A stretch of 35,719 nt of DNA from Nitrospira sp. (GCA_018242665.1 JAFEBL010000029.1:1-35719); one strand, 5' to 3'; numbered from the stretch's first letter, positions 9,037-17,461 are shown. Translations and numbers: made by a program. Notes: generated from the sequence alone by a model not told the origin.

Positions 9037-10761
9037 ATGGCCTCCCGAATCAGACTCGACCTCAGCACCCAGAACCCTGACTTGCAGGACGGGTTGCAGG
9101 CGCGCATCCACGACCCGCTCTGGATGCTAGGCCGGCAATGGCAGTTCGGCGAATTCAACGGGGCCGATGCCGGTTCACCAGCCGCTGCGCAAGTGATCGT
9201 GGACACCGCCGTCGTCACCCGCTATCAACCGGGGCCGCGCGCCGGCACGCTTCCCGCTATCCCCTATGAAACCGGCAGCCTGGCGTTGGAAACGTTAGTG
9301 GAAGCGGAACCAGTCACGGGCGACGCGCGCCCAAACTGGCGCCTCGCGGCTGAATCCGGCCGGCACCTGCTCCGCCTGCTGGAGACGGCCAGGCTCGGCC
9401 CAACCCGAGCCCAATGGTTGGGAAGCACTTACGTATTGGTCGCCCCCACCGCAGAGCAGGCCAAGCAGATCGACGCTGCGAGCCTCTCGTTCATCCGCGT
9501 GCTGACGGGCCGCACCATCGATGGGCTACGGTTCGCCGCCCGAGTGCGCACCCTGCTGGCCGGCAACACCGTGAATGACGTATTTCGCGACGCGCCGTTG
9601 GATCAAGTGCCTGAGATTGATCGGCCCAAGGTGCTCGGCATCGTCACCTCTTGGCTGACATGGCTGGATGCGCTGTTCCAACAAGGCTCCGCTACCTCTG
9701 CCTGGATTCCGGAACGGATGGAATATGCACTTAGCGTCTCTGCCAAGACGGCGGCGAGCGAAGTGGTGTTGACTGCGCCCGAGTATCTCGATGGGCGATT
9801 GGACTGGTTTTCATTCACGACCAGTTCAGGCAATGGTCTGGGCGCCAGCGAAAGCCGCACGTCCCTGACAGAGGCCTTTCTTCCCGCCCCGGTCTCGTTT
9901 CGCGGCATGCCTTCCGCGCGCTTCTGGGAATTCGAAGACGGCGCCGTGAATTTCGCGAGCGTCCAGGCCGCACCGCAGGACCTAGCCCGCCTGCTGCTCG
10001 TGAAGTTCGCACTGGAATACAGCAACGATTGGTTCCTACTCCCGTTCGACCTTGCCGTCGGCACGCTCTCGCAGGTCCGCGCGCTCGTCGTGACCAACAC
10101 ATTCGGCGAACGCTTCCTCATCCCCCACGCGAGTGAGGTGGATGGGCCGACCTCGCCTTGGCGCATGTTCAGTCTCACGAACGATAGCCAGAAGTTATTC
10201 TTCCTGCCGCCGGTGTTGGGCCCGCTGCTGGAAAGTCAGCCGATAGAAGACCTGTCGTTACTGCGAGATGAAATGGCGAATGTGGCTTGGGCCGTCGAGC
10301 GCGTCGTCGAAAGCGCCGCCGGCCGGCCGTTGGACCGTCATGAGGCCTATCATGAGACGCTGGCGGAACAGCCTCCTTCCCCTGCTGCTGACGCTGACGG
10401 CGCACCGTTGGTCTACCGGCTCGGTACCTCAGTGCCGGACTATTGGATCCCGCTACTTCCGGTCAAAGACGGCACCACCCTGCGGCTCATACGTGGCGTC
10501 CTGCCGGCGTTCGGCGAGGGCGGCATTCAAGGCCTGCAACTTCCGAAGGGACGATTGCTCGAACCGAACAGGGATTTGCTGCTGTATGAGGAGGAAGTGC
10601 CTCGGGAAGGAGCTCGCGTCACCAGAAGCTATCAGTACGCGCGCTGGATCGACGGCACGACGCACCTCTGGATCGGCCGGCGCAAGGAGCCAGGCCGTGG
10701 CGAAGGCTCAAGCGGGCTGCAGTTCGACGTGGCGGAGAAGAGGGAGGGGGAGAATTCGTAA
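9037..10761 (+). CDS. 574-aa uncharacterised protein, last gene of the cassette
   Basis: The ATG at 9037 follows AGGAG (9026-9030) and lies 2 bp after the previous stop, so it is in the same operon. The N-terminus carries a striking motif, IHDPLWMLGRQWQFGEF, followed by ADAGSPAAAQV (residues about 23-52). I remember this motif as a signature of an unnamed bacterial family that travels with the PVRVETRF-type giant protein encoded just upstream. Later landmarks are NDWFLLPFDLAVGTL (about 330), YWIPLLPVKDGTTLRLIRG (about 470-488) and WIGRRKEPG near the end. No signal peptide, membrane segment, nucleotide-binding or protease motif is visible. The tight coupling suggests fixed stoichiometry with the 1771-aa protein. 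The function is unknown. A structural or baseplate-like role is only a guess. Confidence 0.87.
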   Translation: MASRIRLDLSTQNPDLQDGLQARIHDPLWMLGRQWQFGEFNGADAGSPAAAQVIVDTAVVTRYQPGPRAGTLPAIPYETGSLALETLVEAEPVTGDARPNWRLAAESGRHLLRLLETARLGPTRAQWLGSTYVLVAPTAEQAKQIDAASLSFIRVLTGRTIDGLRFAARVRTLLAGNTVNDVFRDAPLDQVPEIDRPKVLGIVTSWLTWLDALFQQGSATSAWIPERMEYALSVSAKTAASEVVLTAPEYLDGRLDWFSFTTSSGNGLGASESRTSLTEAFLPAPVSFRGMPSARFWEFEDGAVNFASVQAAPQDLARLLLVKFALEYSNDWFLLPFDLAVGTLSQVRALVVTNTFGERFLIPHASEVDGPTSPWRMFSLTNDSQKLFFLPPVLGPLLESQPIEDLSLLRDEMANVAWAVERVVESAAGRPLDRHEAYHETLAEQPPSPAADADGAPLVYRLGTSVPDYWIPLLPVKDGTTLRLIRGVLPAFGEGGIQGLQLPKGRLLEPNRDLLLYEEEVPREGARVTRSYQYARWIDGTTHLWIGRRKEPGRGEGSSGLQFDVAEKREGENS

Positions 10762-11138
10762 GTACCGAGTCTCCTGCGATGATGATCCCGTTATCAGATT
10801 GGGCAGGAGCGCTGGATATCATCCCGCGCCCGAATCAAATCTGGGAAACCAATACTTCTCACAGGTGCAAGATTCTCGAACGATTGCCTCTCAGTCGGAC
10901 CTTGCAGGCATTTGACAGTCTCGTCGCAGGGGGATATCGTGAGATATGCTTGCTCGTCTATTCGCAACTCTGTCGCTCGCCGCCCTCGCAGTCCTGTTCA
11001 AGCGCCTCGTGACACGTAGACCGCCGTCACGCCCGTATCGCAACGCTGAATCCAAGTGGCCTCGTCGAAGTTACCGCGAACCGTCCTGAAGGCTACCGAG
11101 GCATCGCTGAACCTTACGGTTATCGACGGCGATCTGCG
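10762..11138. other. 377-bp gap between the cassette and the marR gene
   Basis: Apart from the possible 47-residue ORF at 10946-11089, I see no gene, no strong terminator with a T-tract and no repeat. A frame at 10779-11012 lacks a ribosome site and has unconvincing composition. Confidence 0.5.
10946..11089 (+). CDS. Possible 47-aa single-span membrane protein with an Arg-rich tail
   Basis: ATG 10946 to TGA 11087-11089 encodes a short peptide beginning MLARLFATLSLAALAVLFKR, a plausible single membrane helix, followed by a tail rich in Arg, Pro and Ser. An AGGGGG-like run at 10929-10933 lies about 12 bp upstream as a weak ribosome site. Small proteins with this layout are common in bacteria, but length alone makes this one uncertain. 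It lies in the gap between the unknown cassette and the marR gene, transcribed in the cassette direction. The call rests on the helix-plus-basic-tail pattern only. Confidence 0.3.
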   Translation: MLARLFATLSLAALAVLFKRLVTRRPPSRPYRNAESKWPRRSYREPS

Positions 11139-11630
11139 CTACCCCTGCAAGCGACTCCACAGCTTCTCGAGCGTTTTGACGAACGCTTTACACTCCTGGT
11201 CGCTCAGGTCTGAAAACAATTCCGCCACCTGCTCCTTATATTCCGTACAGCGCGGGGAGAGCTCGGTCATGACTTTGTCCGAGAGTTCGATGACGGTGGC
11301 GCGGCGATCCGTGGGGTGTCGTCTCCGCACGACCAATCCGTCGTTTTCCAGCGAATCGACGAGCGCCGTGACGTTCGTCGCCGTCACGCCGAGTTCTTTT
11401 TTGAGGTCGCTCATGATCCTGGGGCCGCGCTCATGAATGGAACCAAGGATGCGCAACCGCTGAGGCGATAACCCTTTCTCCACCAACAGCGATTCCGACC
11501 ACCGTTGATAGGCCGGGGCGAAACTCCACAACAGTTCAACCAACCGGTGCCGCGGCACTGTGGAGATGCATGGCGAGACGGATGCCTGCTCCCTGGATTT
11601 GATTCGCGAGGCGCGCTTCACACGTTTCAT
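11139..11630 (-). CDS. MarR-family transcriptional regulator
   Basis: This encodes a 163-aa winged-helix regulator of MarR type, probably repressing the divergent efflux operon that begins 184 bp away. The DNA-binding core is visible as the helix-turn-helix MSDLKKELGVTATNVTALVD followed by SLENDGLVVRRRHPTDRRA, in which the Arg/Asp-Arg wing is typical of MarR. The C-terminal helices (KAFVKTLEKLWSRL) would form the dimerisation arm. An upstream in-frame ATG at 11672 would add 14 basic residues, but a good -10 hexamer (TATGAT on the minus strand) overlaps it, so I chose the ATG at 11630, which has GAGG about 14 bp upstream. The inducing ligand cannot be read from sequence. MarR regulators next to RND pumps usually sense phenolic or other toxic compounds. 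Confidence 0.85.
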   Translation of the reverse strand: MKRVKRASRIKSREQASVSPCISTVPRHRLVELLWSFAPAYQRWSESLLVEKGLSPQRLRILGSIHERGPRIMSDLKKELGVTATNVTALVDSLENDGLVVRRRHPTDRRATVIELSDKVMTELSPRCTEYKEQVAELFSDLSDQECKAFVKTLEKLWSRLQG

Positions 11631-11667
11631 CGTGCGGATACGGTACCTCAAAAAGCGACACCGTTCA

Positions 11668-11673
11668 ATCATA
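11668..11673 (-). promoter_or_regulatory. Candidate -10 box for marR
   Basis: The minus strand reads TATGAT here, 38 bp upstream of the chosen start, within an AT-rich patch (about 11665-11715) that stands out in this GC-rich DNA. No good -35 hexamer is visible, so the promoter is tentative. Confidence 0.35.
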
Positions 11674-11701
11674 AATTATTCATAGCTACATCATTCATAT
11701 A

Positions 11702-11731
11702 TTGACTATGTTTGATACTGTACCGGATACT
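11702..11731 (+). promoter_or_regulatory. Candidate sigma-70 promoter of the first RND efflux operon
   Basis: TTGACT (11702-11707) and GATACT (11726-11731) are separated by 18 bp, 84 bp before the adaptor gene. The heptamer GATACTG occurs twice with a 12-bp period (11714-11720 and 11726-11732), and CATAG/CTATG form an inverted pair at 11681-11685 and 11706-11710. These overlap both divergent promoters and are plausible contacts for the MarR repressor, but no operator consensus is known. Confidence 0.4.
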
Positions 11732-11814
11732 GCACGGGAAGGGGTGAGGAAGAGCCCCCGACGCAGTCTTGCTCTGACATCATCGTTCACCATCGAGATT
11801 CCAACAGGTACACC

Positions 11815-12984
11815 ATGCGCACGATTCGATACACACCATGGTTGCTGGCCGCGTTCCTAACGGCGGCCGGCTGCAACAACGAACAGGCCAGCAGCGGCGG
11901 GCAAGCGCCACCGCCTCCTGAGGTCGGGGTCGCCCAGGTGATCTCGAAGCCGGTGCAACAGTGGGACGAATACACGGGCCGCATCAGCGCCATCGACACG
12001 GTGGAATTGCGCCCACGCGCCAGTGGCTACGTACAGCGAGTGGCCTACAAGGAAGGCCAGGATGTGAAACAGGGCGACTTGATGTTCCTGATCGACCCCC
12101 GTCCCTACCGCGCCGCTCTGGAGAATGCCCAGGCGCAACTATCACGCGCGCGCGTGGCGCAGCAGTTGGAGACGATCCGCAACAAGCGCGCCCAGGCCTT
12201 GATCGACGATAACGCGATCTCGCACGAAGAACTCGACTTGCGGCGCGCGGCGCAGGCGCAAAGCGCGGCGGATGTCCATGCCGCCGAAGCCGCGGTGGCC
12301 ACCGCCAAGCTCAACTTGTCTTTCACGGAGGTTCGCGCCCCGGTTTCAGGACGGGCGAGCCGGGCTTTGGTGACGGTCGGGAATCTGGCGACCGCCGACG
12401 ACACGCTGCTCACGACGGTAGTGTCGCAAGATCCGATGTATGTCTATTTCGATGCCGACGAAAACAGCTACCTGCGCTACAGGGAACAGGAACGCAGGAA
12501 TGAACGCAGCGCGCAGGACAATGCCGTGCATGTCGGCCTTGCCAACGAAACCGGCTATCCGCATAGCGGCCGCGTCGATTTTCTCGATACGCAGGTGAAT
12601 CCCACCCTCGGCACCGTACGCGCTCGCGCCGTGCTGCCGAATCCCGATCGCATCTTTACCCCCGGCCTTTTTGCCCGCGTGCAGTTCGTCAGCAGCCAAA
12701 AATCCCAGGCTCTCATGATCGACGACAAGGCGATTCTCACCGACCAGGACCGTAAGTATGTGTATGCGATCGACAAGGAGGGAAAGGCGCAACGCAAGGA
12801 CATTGTGTTGGGCGGCATAGCGGACGGGTTACGCGTGGTGCAATCCGGTCTCTCGCCGGATGACAGGATCGTGGTGGTCGGCCTGCAGAAAGTGTTTTAT
12901 CCCGGGATGCCGGTCACTCCAGCGGAAGTCCCGATGGACAAATCCTCGGCGCCGGCCGCACCTTCAACCATGGTCGGGAAGTAG
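11815..12984 (+). CDS. RND efflux periplasmic adaptor (AcrA/MexA-type membrane fusion lipoprotein)
   Basis: This 389-aa protein has a short lipoprotein signal ending in TAAGC (Cys20), so it should be anchored in the inner membrane by lipid. Family landmarks follow in order: the beta-barrel/lipoyl start with EYTGRISAIDTVELRPRASG and GQDVKQGDLMFLIDPRPY, an alpha-hairpin rich in Ala/Gln (about 100-165), the return lipoyl half LSFTEVRAPVSGRASR, and the beta-barrel with DFLDTQVNPTLGTVRARAVL. It would bridge the AcrB-like pump encoded 12 bp downstream to an outer-membrane channel. Length and domain order are normal for the family. The divergent MarR gene is the likely regulator. Substrate is not predictable beyond a hydrophobic or amphiphilic compound. 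Confidence 0.93.
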   Translation: MRTIRYTPWLLAAFLTAAGCNNEQASSGGQAPPPPEVGVAQVISKPVQQWDEYTGRISAIDTVELRPRASGYVQRVAYKEGQDVKQGDLMFLIDPRPYRAALENAQAQLSRARVAQQLETIRNKRAQALIDDNAISHEELDLRRAAQAQSAADVHAAEAAVATAKLNLSFTEVRAPVSGRASRALVTVGNLATADDTLLTTVVSQDPMYVYFDADENSYLRYREQERRNERSAQDNAVHVGLANETGYPHSGRVDFLDTQVNPTLGTVRARAVLPNPDRIFTPGLFARVQFVSSQKSQALMIDDKAILTDQDRKYVYAIDKEGKAQRKDIVLGGIADGLRVVQSGLSPDDRIVVVGLQKVFYPGMPVTPAEVPMDKSSAPAAPSTMVGK

Positions 12985-12996
12985 GGAGCGCCGGCC

Positions 12997-15900
12997 ATGG
13001 ACTTTTCCAAGTTTTTTATCGATCGGCCGATCTTCGCCGCGGTGCTGTCGATTGTGATCTTCGCCGCCGGGCTGATCGCCATTCCCATCCTGCCGATCAG
13101 CGAATACCCCGAAGTCGTTCCACCGGCCGTCATCGTGCGCGCCATTTACCCGGGGGCCAACCCCAAGGTGATCGCGGAAACTGTCTCCACGCCGCTGGAA
13201 GAACAGATCAACGGCGTCGAGAACATGATGTACATGAAGTCGGTCGCCGGCTCCGACGGCGTGTTGCAGATGACGATCACGTTCCGTCCGGGGACCGATC
13301 CGGATTCGGCTCAGGTGCAGGTGCAAAACCGCGTCAGCCAGGCGCTCTCACGGTTGCCGTCGGAAGTGGTCAGCCTGGGCGTGACCACACAGAAACAGTC
13401 GCCGACCTTCTTGGTGATGGTGCAGCTGCTCTCACCGGAAGGCAAATACGATGCGCTCTACCTGCGCAACTACGCCAACATCAAAATCAAAGATGAACTG
13501 GCGCGCTTGCCCGGTGTCGGCCAGGTGCAGATTTTCGGCAGCGGCGACTATGCGATGCGGATCTGGCTCAACCCGGACAAGATCGCGTCGCGCGGGATGA
13601 CCGCCAGTGATGTGGTCGCCGCCGTGCGAGAGCAAAACATCCAAGTCTCAGCCGGGCAGCTGGGCGCGGAACCCATCGCGAAAGACACCGACTTTCTCAT
13701 CTCCATCAATGCCCAAGGCCGTCTGCGCACGGCCCAGGAGTTCGGCAATATCGTATTGAAAATCGGCGCGGGCGGCGAGGTGGTTCGCCTGTCCGACGTG
13801 GCGCGCATCGAACTCGGCGCCAATGACTATACGCTGCGCGGACAACTCGACAATCAAGACGCCCCGCCCATCGGTATCTTTCAGGCTCCCGGCGCGAACG
13901 CGCTGACCGTCCGCGATGCCGTGATCGCCAAAATGGAAGAACTCAAGACGCGCTTCCCTCCCGGCCTTACGTACCGCTCGGACTACGACACTACGGTGTT
14001 CGTGCGTGATTCCATCCAAGCCGTCGTCCAGACGCTGATGGAAGCGATTTTGCTCGTCGTGCTCGTCGTCATCCTGTTCCTGCAAACCTGGCGTGCGTCG
14101 ATTATTCCGTTGATCGCCGTGCCGGTGTCGGTAGTCGGCACGTTTGCCGCGCTATACCTGTTCGGCTTTTCGATCAATACGCTGACCCTCTTCGGGCTCG
14201 TCCTCGCGATCGGCATCGTGGTGGATGACGCGATCGTGGTGGTGGAAAACGTCGAGCGTAACATCGAGGAAGGACGCACGCCGCTCCAGGCGGCACACCA
14301 GGCCATGCAGGAAGTCTCGGGCCCGATCGTCGCGATCGCGCTCGTGTTGTGTGCCGTATTCGTGCCGATGGCCTTTCTGAGCGGTGTCACCGGCCAGTTC
14401 TACAAACAGTTCGCCGTGACGATCGCCATTTCGACGGTGATCTCGGCCATCAATTCACTCACCCTCTCACCGGCCTTGGCAGCCAAACTCCTCAAAGGCC
14501 ACGACACCCCGAAGGACGCCCTGTCGCGGTTGATCGAACGTCTCTTCGGCTGGGTGTTCCGGCCGTTCAATCGCTTTTTCAAGGCCAGTTCCAACGGGTA
14601 TCAAGGCACCGTCGCGCGCACGTTGAAACATCGCGGCTCTGTCTTTGCCGTCTATGCATTGCTCTTGGTCGTCACCGGCATGTTGTTCCAAGTGGTCCCT
14701 CGCGGCTTCATTCCCACCCAGGACAAGTTGTACTTGATGGCCGGGGTAAAACTACCGGAAGGTGCCTCGCTTGAACGCACCGATGCGGTGTTGCGGCAGG
14801 TCGTCGCGATCAGCAAGACCGTGGACGGCATCGCCCACGTCGTGGCCATGACAGGACTGAACCCGTTACAGTTTACCAACACGCCGAACTACGGCCTCGC
14901 CTTCCTGATTTTGAAGCCGTTCGACGAGCGCCACCGCAGCGCCAAGGAAATCAGCGAGGAGATGAATCAAAAGATCTCCGCCATCAAGGAAGGCATCACC
15001 TTCGTGTTGATGCCGCCGCCGATTCTTGGGCTCGGTAACGGCGCCGGGTATGGGCTTTTCGTCGAAGACCGGGCGGGACTTGGCTTCGGTGCGCTGCAGA
15101 ATGCCGTGGGCGGTCTGCAAGGGGCCGTCATGCAGACACCGGGGATGGGCTACCCGATCTCCGGCTATCAGGCCAACGTGCCGCAGCTCGACGCCGAGGT
15201 GGACCGCGTCAAGACCAAGACACAGGGCATCGCGTTGACGGACCTATTCGCCACGATGCAGATCTACCTCGGTTCGGCCTACGTCAACGACTTCAATTTG
15301 TTCGGCCGCACCTGGCGCGTGTATGCGCAAGCCGACGGCGATTTTCGTGGCAAGGTCGAAGACATCGCCAATCTCAAAACGCGCAACGACCGCGGCGAAA
15401 TGGTCCCGATCGGCTCGATGGTGAAATTCAGCCAAACGTATGGGCCGGATCCGGTGCTGCGCTACAACGGTTATCCTGCTGCCGATTTCATGGGAGAGGC
15501 CGATCCCACCAAGTTCTCGTCGGCACAGGCGATGGACACGATTCGCGACATTGCTGGAAAGGTATTGCCGAACGGCATGACCATCGAATGGACCGATTTG
15601 AGCTTTCAGGAAGCGTCGCAAGGCAAGGCGGCTCTGTTGGTGTTTCCCATAGCCATCCTGTTGGCCTTCCTCGTACTCGCCGCGCTCTATGAGTCCTGGA
15701 CCTTGCCGCTGGCGGTGATCCTCATCGTGCCGATGTGCATGCTCTGCGCACTCGCCGGCGTCAAACTCACCGGGGGTGATAACAATACGTTCGTGCAGGT
15801 CGGCCTGGTGGTGCTGATGGGTTTGGCGTGTAAGAATGCGATCCTGATCGTCGAATTTGCGCGCGAGTTGGAACTGCAGGGGAAGGGCATCGTGGAGGCA

Positions 15901-16203
15901 GCCCTTGAGTCTTGCCGTCTCCGGTTGCGCCCCATCGTGATGACGTCGGTCGCCTTCATCGCCGGCACGGTTCCACTCGTGCTCTCACATGGCGCCGGTG
16001 CGGAAGTGCGTTCGGCCACCGGCATCACCGTGTTCGCCGGCATGATCGGCGTGACCCTGTTCGGCTTATTTCTGACCCCGGTGTTTTATGTCGGCCTGCG
16101 TATGTTGTCCGGACGCAAGCTGGTCAGGCACGATGAAGCAATGGAAGTGGTGCAGCCGGCAGGTCACGTGAGCGGAGTCGCATACGAAAGACGTGAAACG
16201 TAA
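12997..16203 (+). CDS. AcrB-like HAE1-family RND efflux permease
   Basis: A 1068-aa proton-driven inner-membrane pump of normal length for the HAE1 family. The N-terminus (MDFSKFFIDRPIFAAVLSIV) is the usual cytoplasmic helix leading into TM1, and two large periplasmic loops separate TM1/TM2 and TM7/TM8. The proton-relay residues are intact: the two Asp of GIVVDDAIVVVEN are residues 410-411 (AcrB Asp407/408 equivalents), Lys946 in CKNAILIVEF matches AcrB Lys940, and the Arg-rich RLRLRPIVMTS segment follows at 974-984. It starts 12 bp after the adaptor gene, so the two form an operon. No outer-membrane factor gene follows. A terminator-like hairpin comes 15 bp after the stop. The pump may borrow the channel encoded at 21888-23483. 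Confidence 0.95.
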   Translation: MDFSKFFIDRPIFAAVLSIVIFAAGLIAIPILPISEYPEVVPPAVIVRAIYPGANPKVIAETVSTPLEEQINGVENMMYMKSVAGSDGVLQMTITFRPGTDPDSAQVQVQNRVSQALSRLPSEVVSLGVTTQKQSPTFLVMVQLLSPEGKYDALYLRNYANIKIKDELARLPGVGQVQIFGSGDYAMRIWLNPDKIASRGMTASDVVAAVREQNIQVSAGQLGAEPIAKDTDFLISINAQGRLRTAQEFGNIVLKIGAGGEVVRLSDVARIELGANDYTLRGQLDNQDAPPIGIFQAPGANALTVRDAVIAKMEELKTRFPPGLTYRSDYDTTVFVRDSIQAVVQTLMEAILLVVLVVILFLQTWRASIIPLIAVPVSVVGTFAALYLFGFSINTLTLFGLVLAIGIVVDDAIVVVENVERNIEEGRTPLQAAHQAMQEVSGPIVAIALVLCAVFVPMAFLSGVTGQFYKQFAVTIAISTVISAINSLTLSPALAAKLLKGHDTPKDALSRLIERLFGWVFRPFNRFFKASSNGYQGTVARTLKHRGSVFAVYALLLVVTGMLFQVVPRGFIPTQDKLYLMAGVKLPEGASLERTDAVLRQVVAISKTVDGIAHVVAMTGLNPLQFTNTPNYGLAFLILKPFDERHRSAKEISEEMNQKISAIKEGITFVLMPPPILGLGNGAGYGLFVEDRAGLGFGALQNAVGGLQGAVMQTPGMGYPISGYQANVPQLDAEVDRVKTKTQGIALTDLFATMQIYLGSAYVNDFNLFGRTWRVYAQADGDFRGKVEDIANLKTRNDRGEMVPIGSMVKFSQTYGPDPVLRYNGYPAADFMGEADPTKFSSAQAMDTIRDIAGKVLPNGMTIEWTDLSFQEASQGKAALLVFPIAILLAFLVLAALYESWTLPLAVILIVPMCMLCALAGVKLTGGDNNTFVQVGLVVLMGLACKNAILIVEFARELELQGKGIVEAALESCRLRLRPIVMTSVAFIAGTVPLVLSHGAGAEVRSATGITVFAGMIGVTLFGLFLTPVFYVGLRMLSGRKLVRHDEAMEVVQPAGHVSGVAYERRET

Positions 16204-16217
16204 AAGGTGAACCGTAC

Positions 16218-16240
16218 AACGTCAGATATGGGACGTTTTT
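16218..16240 (+). terminator. Rho-independent terminator after the first RND operon
   Basis: AACGTC (16218-16223) and GACGTT (16232-16237) form a 6-bp stem with an 8-nt loop, running into TTTTT. It lies between the convergent efflux operon and the modA-like gene. Confidence 0.55.
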
Positions 16241-16256
16241 GATTCACGCCACCGCG

Positions 16257-17078
16257 CTATGGCGCCACCTGCTTGCCTCTCTCTCCCCGCGCAAGTGAGG
16301 TCACCGGCTCAAACCCGTATTTGTGCAGCAGTTTTTGAATACGCGGGCTGGTAATGAAATTGGAAAACTGTTCAGCCGCCTCGCGGGATTCCTCGCGGCA
16401 CGTTGACACGACCGCTTCCCCGAATCGCACGGTAATGTGCGCGCCAGCTGGTGTCTCGTCGATGATCCTCACGTGACCATTGCCGATGGCATCCGACCGG
16501 AACACAATGCCCACGTCAGCGCTCCCGTCCTGCACCGCATGCATCACCTCATCGCTTTGCCTGGCGTAGATCGTTTTGAATCGCTGCTTGAACCCTGGAT
16601 CCAACATGGTCAACGCTCGACTCGTAATCGCACCTAATGCCGACGTCTGCGGATCACCGAGGACCAGGCGCATCGTGCGATTGGGGTATTCGTCGCGCAA
16701 CGAGACCGCCAACGCTCGGGAGGAGGCCGACATCACCAGCACCAGGGAGGTCTGCGCATAGATCCGTGGCCCGCCGTTGAGCGTCAATCCCTTGCGGTGT
16801 AGGATCTCTAACTCGTCCACCGCTCCCGGCAAGAACACATCGACCGGGGCTCCTTGCTCGATCTGCCGGCGCAGGACCTGCGAAGGTCCGTATTGCACCG
16901 CGACCTTCACGCCAAACTCGTTCTCGAACATCGGAACAATTTCATGGAACGCCGGTTTGAGGCTCGGGGTCGCGGCAACCGCAAGAGGCTCTGCTTGAGC
17001 CACCGCCTCGCTCATCCCGATTCCGACCATGAGATTGAACAGGAGGGTTGCCAGCGTCAGTAGAGGTAATCCAGCCAT
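16257..17078 (-). CDS. ModA-like molybdate/tungstate (or other oxyanion) ABC substrate-binding protein
   Basis: A 273-aa periplasmic binding protein. The ATG at 17078 follows AAAGGA and begins a Sec signal (MAGLPLLTLATLLFNLMVGI, cleaved after EAVAQA). A longer frame to 17192 has no signal-like start. Family landmarks are the start of the mature protein AVAATPSLKPAFHEIVPMFE, then QIEQGAPVDVFLPG, VLGDPQTSALGAI and DVGIVFRSDAI, matching the two-lobed ModA fold in which oxyanion contacts come from backbone and Ser/Thr. No ModB permease or ModC ATPase gene is adjacent, and both neighbours are efflux operons, so the gene is an orphan here. Molybdenum uptake would suit an organism with abundant molybdoenzymes, but a related phosphonate/sulfate-like ligand is possible. 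Confidence 0.82.
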   Translation of the reverse strand: MAGLPLLTLATLLFNLMVGIGMSEAVAQAEPLAVAATPSLKPAFHEIVPMFENEFGVKVAVQYGPSQVLRRQIEQGAPVDVFLPGAVDELEILHRKGLTLNGGPRIYAQTSLVLVMSASSRALAVSLRDEYPNRTMRLVLGDPQTSALGAITSRALTMLDPGFKQRFKTIYARQSDEVMHAVQDGSADVGIVFRSDAIGNGHVRIIDETPAGAHITVRFGEAVVSTCREESREAAEQFSNFITSPRIQKLLHKYGFEPVTSLARGERGKQVAP

Positions 17079-17162
17079 GACGTCCTTTCTCCGGGTAAGC
17101 CAGTCGTCGCGCCGTTGACGATCGCAAAATTGATACCACAGAGCCAGGTCCCAGACAGGAGC

Positions 17163-17230
17163 GGCTCTCGCCAGGCTTCCAGCGGCTGTCATTCCAAGAC
17201 CAGCTCAGGGATGAGGTGGGCGCGAGAGCC
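17163..17230. repeat. Imperfect inverted repeat upstream of the modA-like gene
   Basis: GGCTCTCGC (17163-17171) pairs with GCGAGAGCC (17222-17230) across a 50-bp spacer. The role is unknown. It could be a chance structure or a looped operator. Confidence 0.3.
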
Positions 17231-17430
17231 AGGAGCTTGGATGAAATCGTGAACTTTCGCACCCTCCGCTCAGTGCTCTTCCGCACGATGATACGATGCT
17301 GCCCTTCCGCACATGCCATTTATCACAAGGGTGCGCACAACGAGGCGCAGGTAGTTCGTCCTAACAACGCACTCTCCGCACGGCATCATTTATGCTCTAT
17401 GACCTCAATCGAAGAGACAAGAACAGAGGT

Positions 17431-17461
17431 GATCAGTAGAGAGGTTCCGTTCGATCAGTAG
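17431..17461. promoter_or_regulatory. Direct repeat, possible operator of the second RND operon
   Basis: GATCAGTAG occurs at 17431-17439 and again at 17453-17461, each followed by a similar GAG (AGAG or CGAG). The copies are 22 bp apart start to start, about two helical turns, and end 44 bp before the permease start. The spacing suits a dimeric regulator on one DNA face. No regulator gene is adjacent. Confidence 0.35.

Noticed and set aside
256..10761. Phage tail or contractile injection genes
   Set aside because: I looked for sheath, tube, baseplate spike or AAA ATPase motifs and found none within the window, so the idea stays a hypothesis that needs the flanking genes.
10779..11012. 77-codon plus-strand frame after the cassette
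   Set aside because: No ribosome site and mixed composition. The 47-residue frame in another phase looks better, though also uncertain.
17216..17461. 81-codon frame in the modA/RND gap
   Set aside because: Poor composition, no ribosome site, and it overlaps the likely control region.
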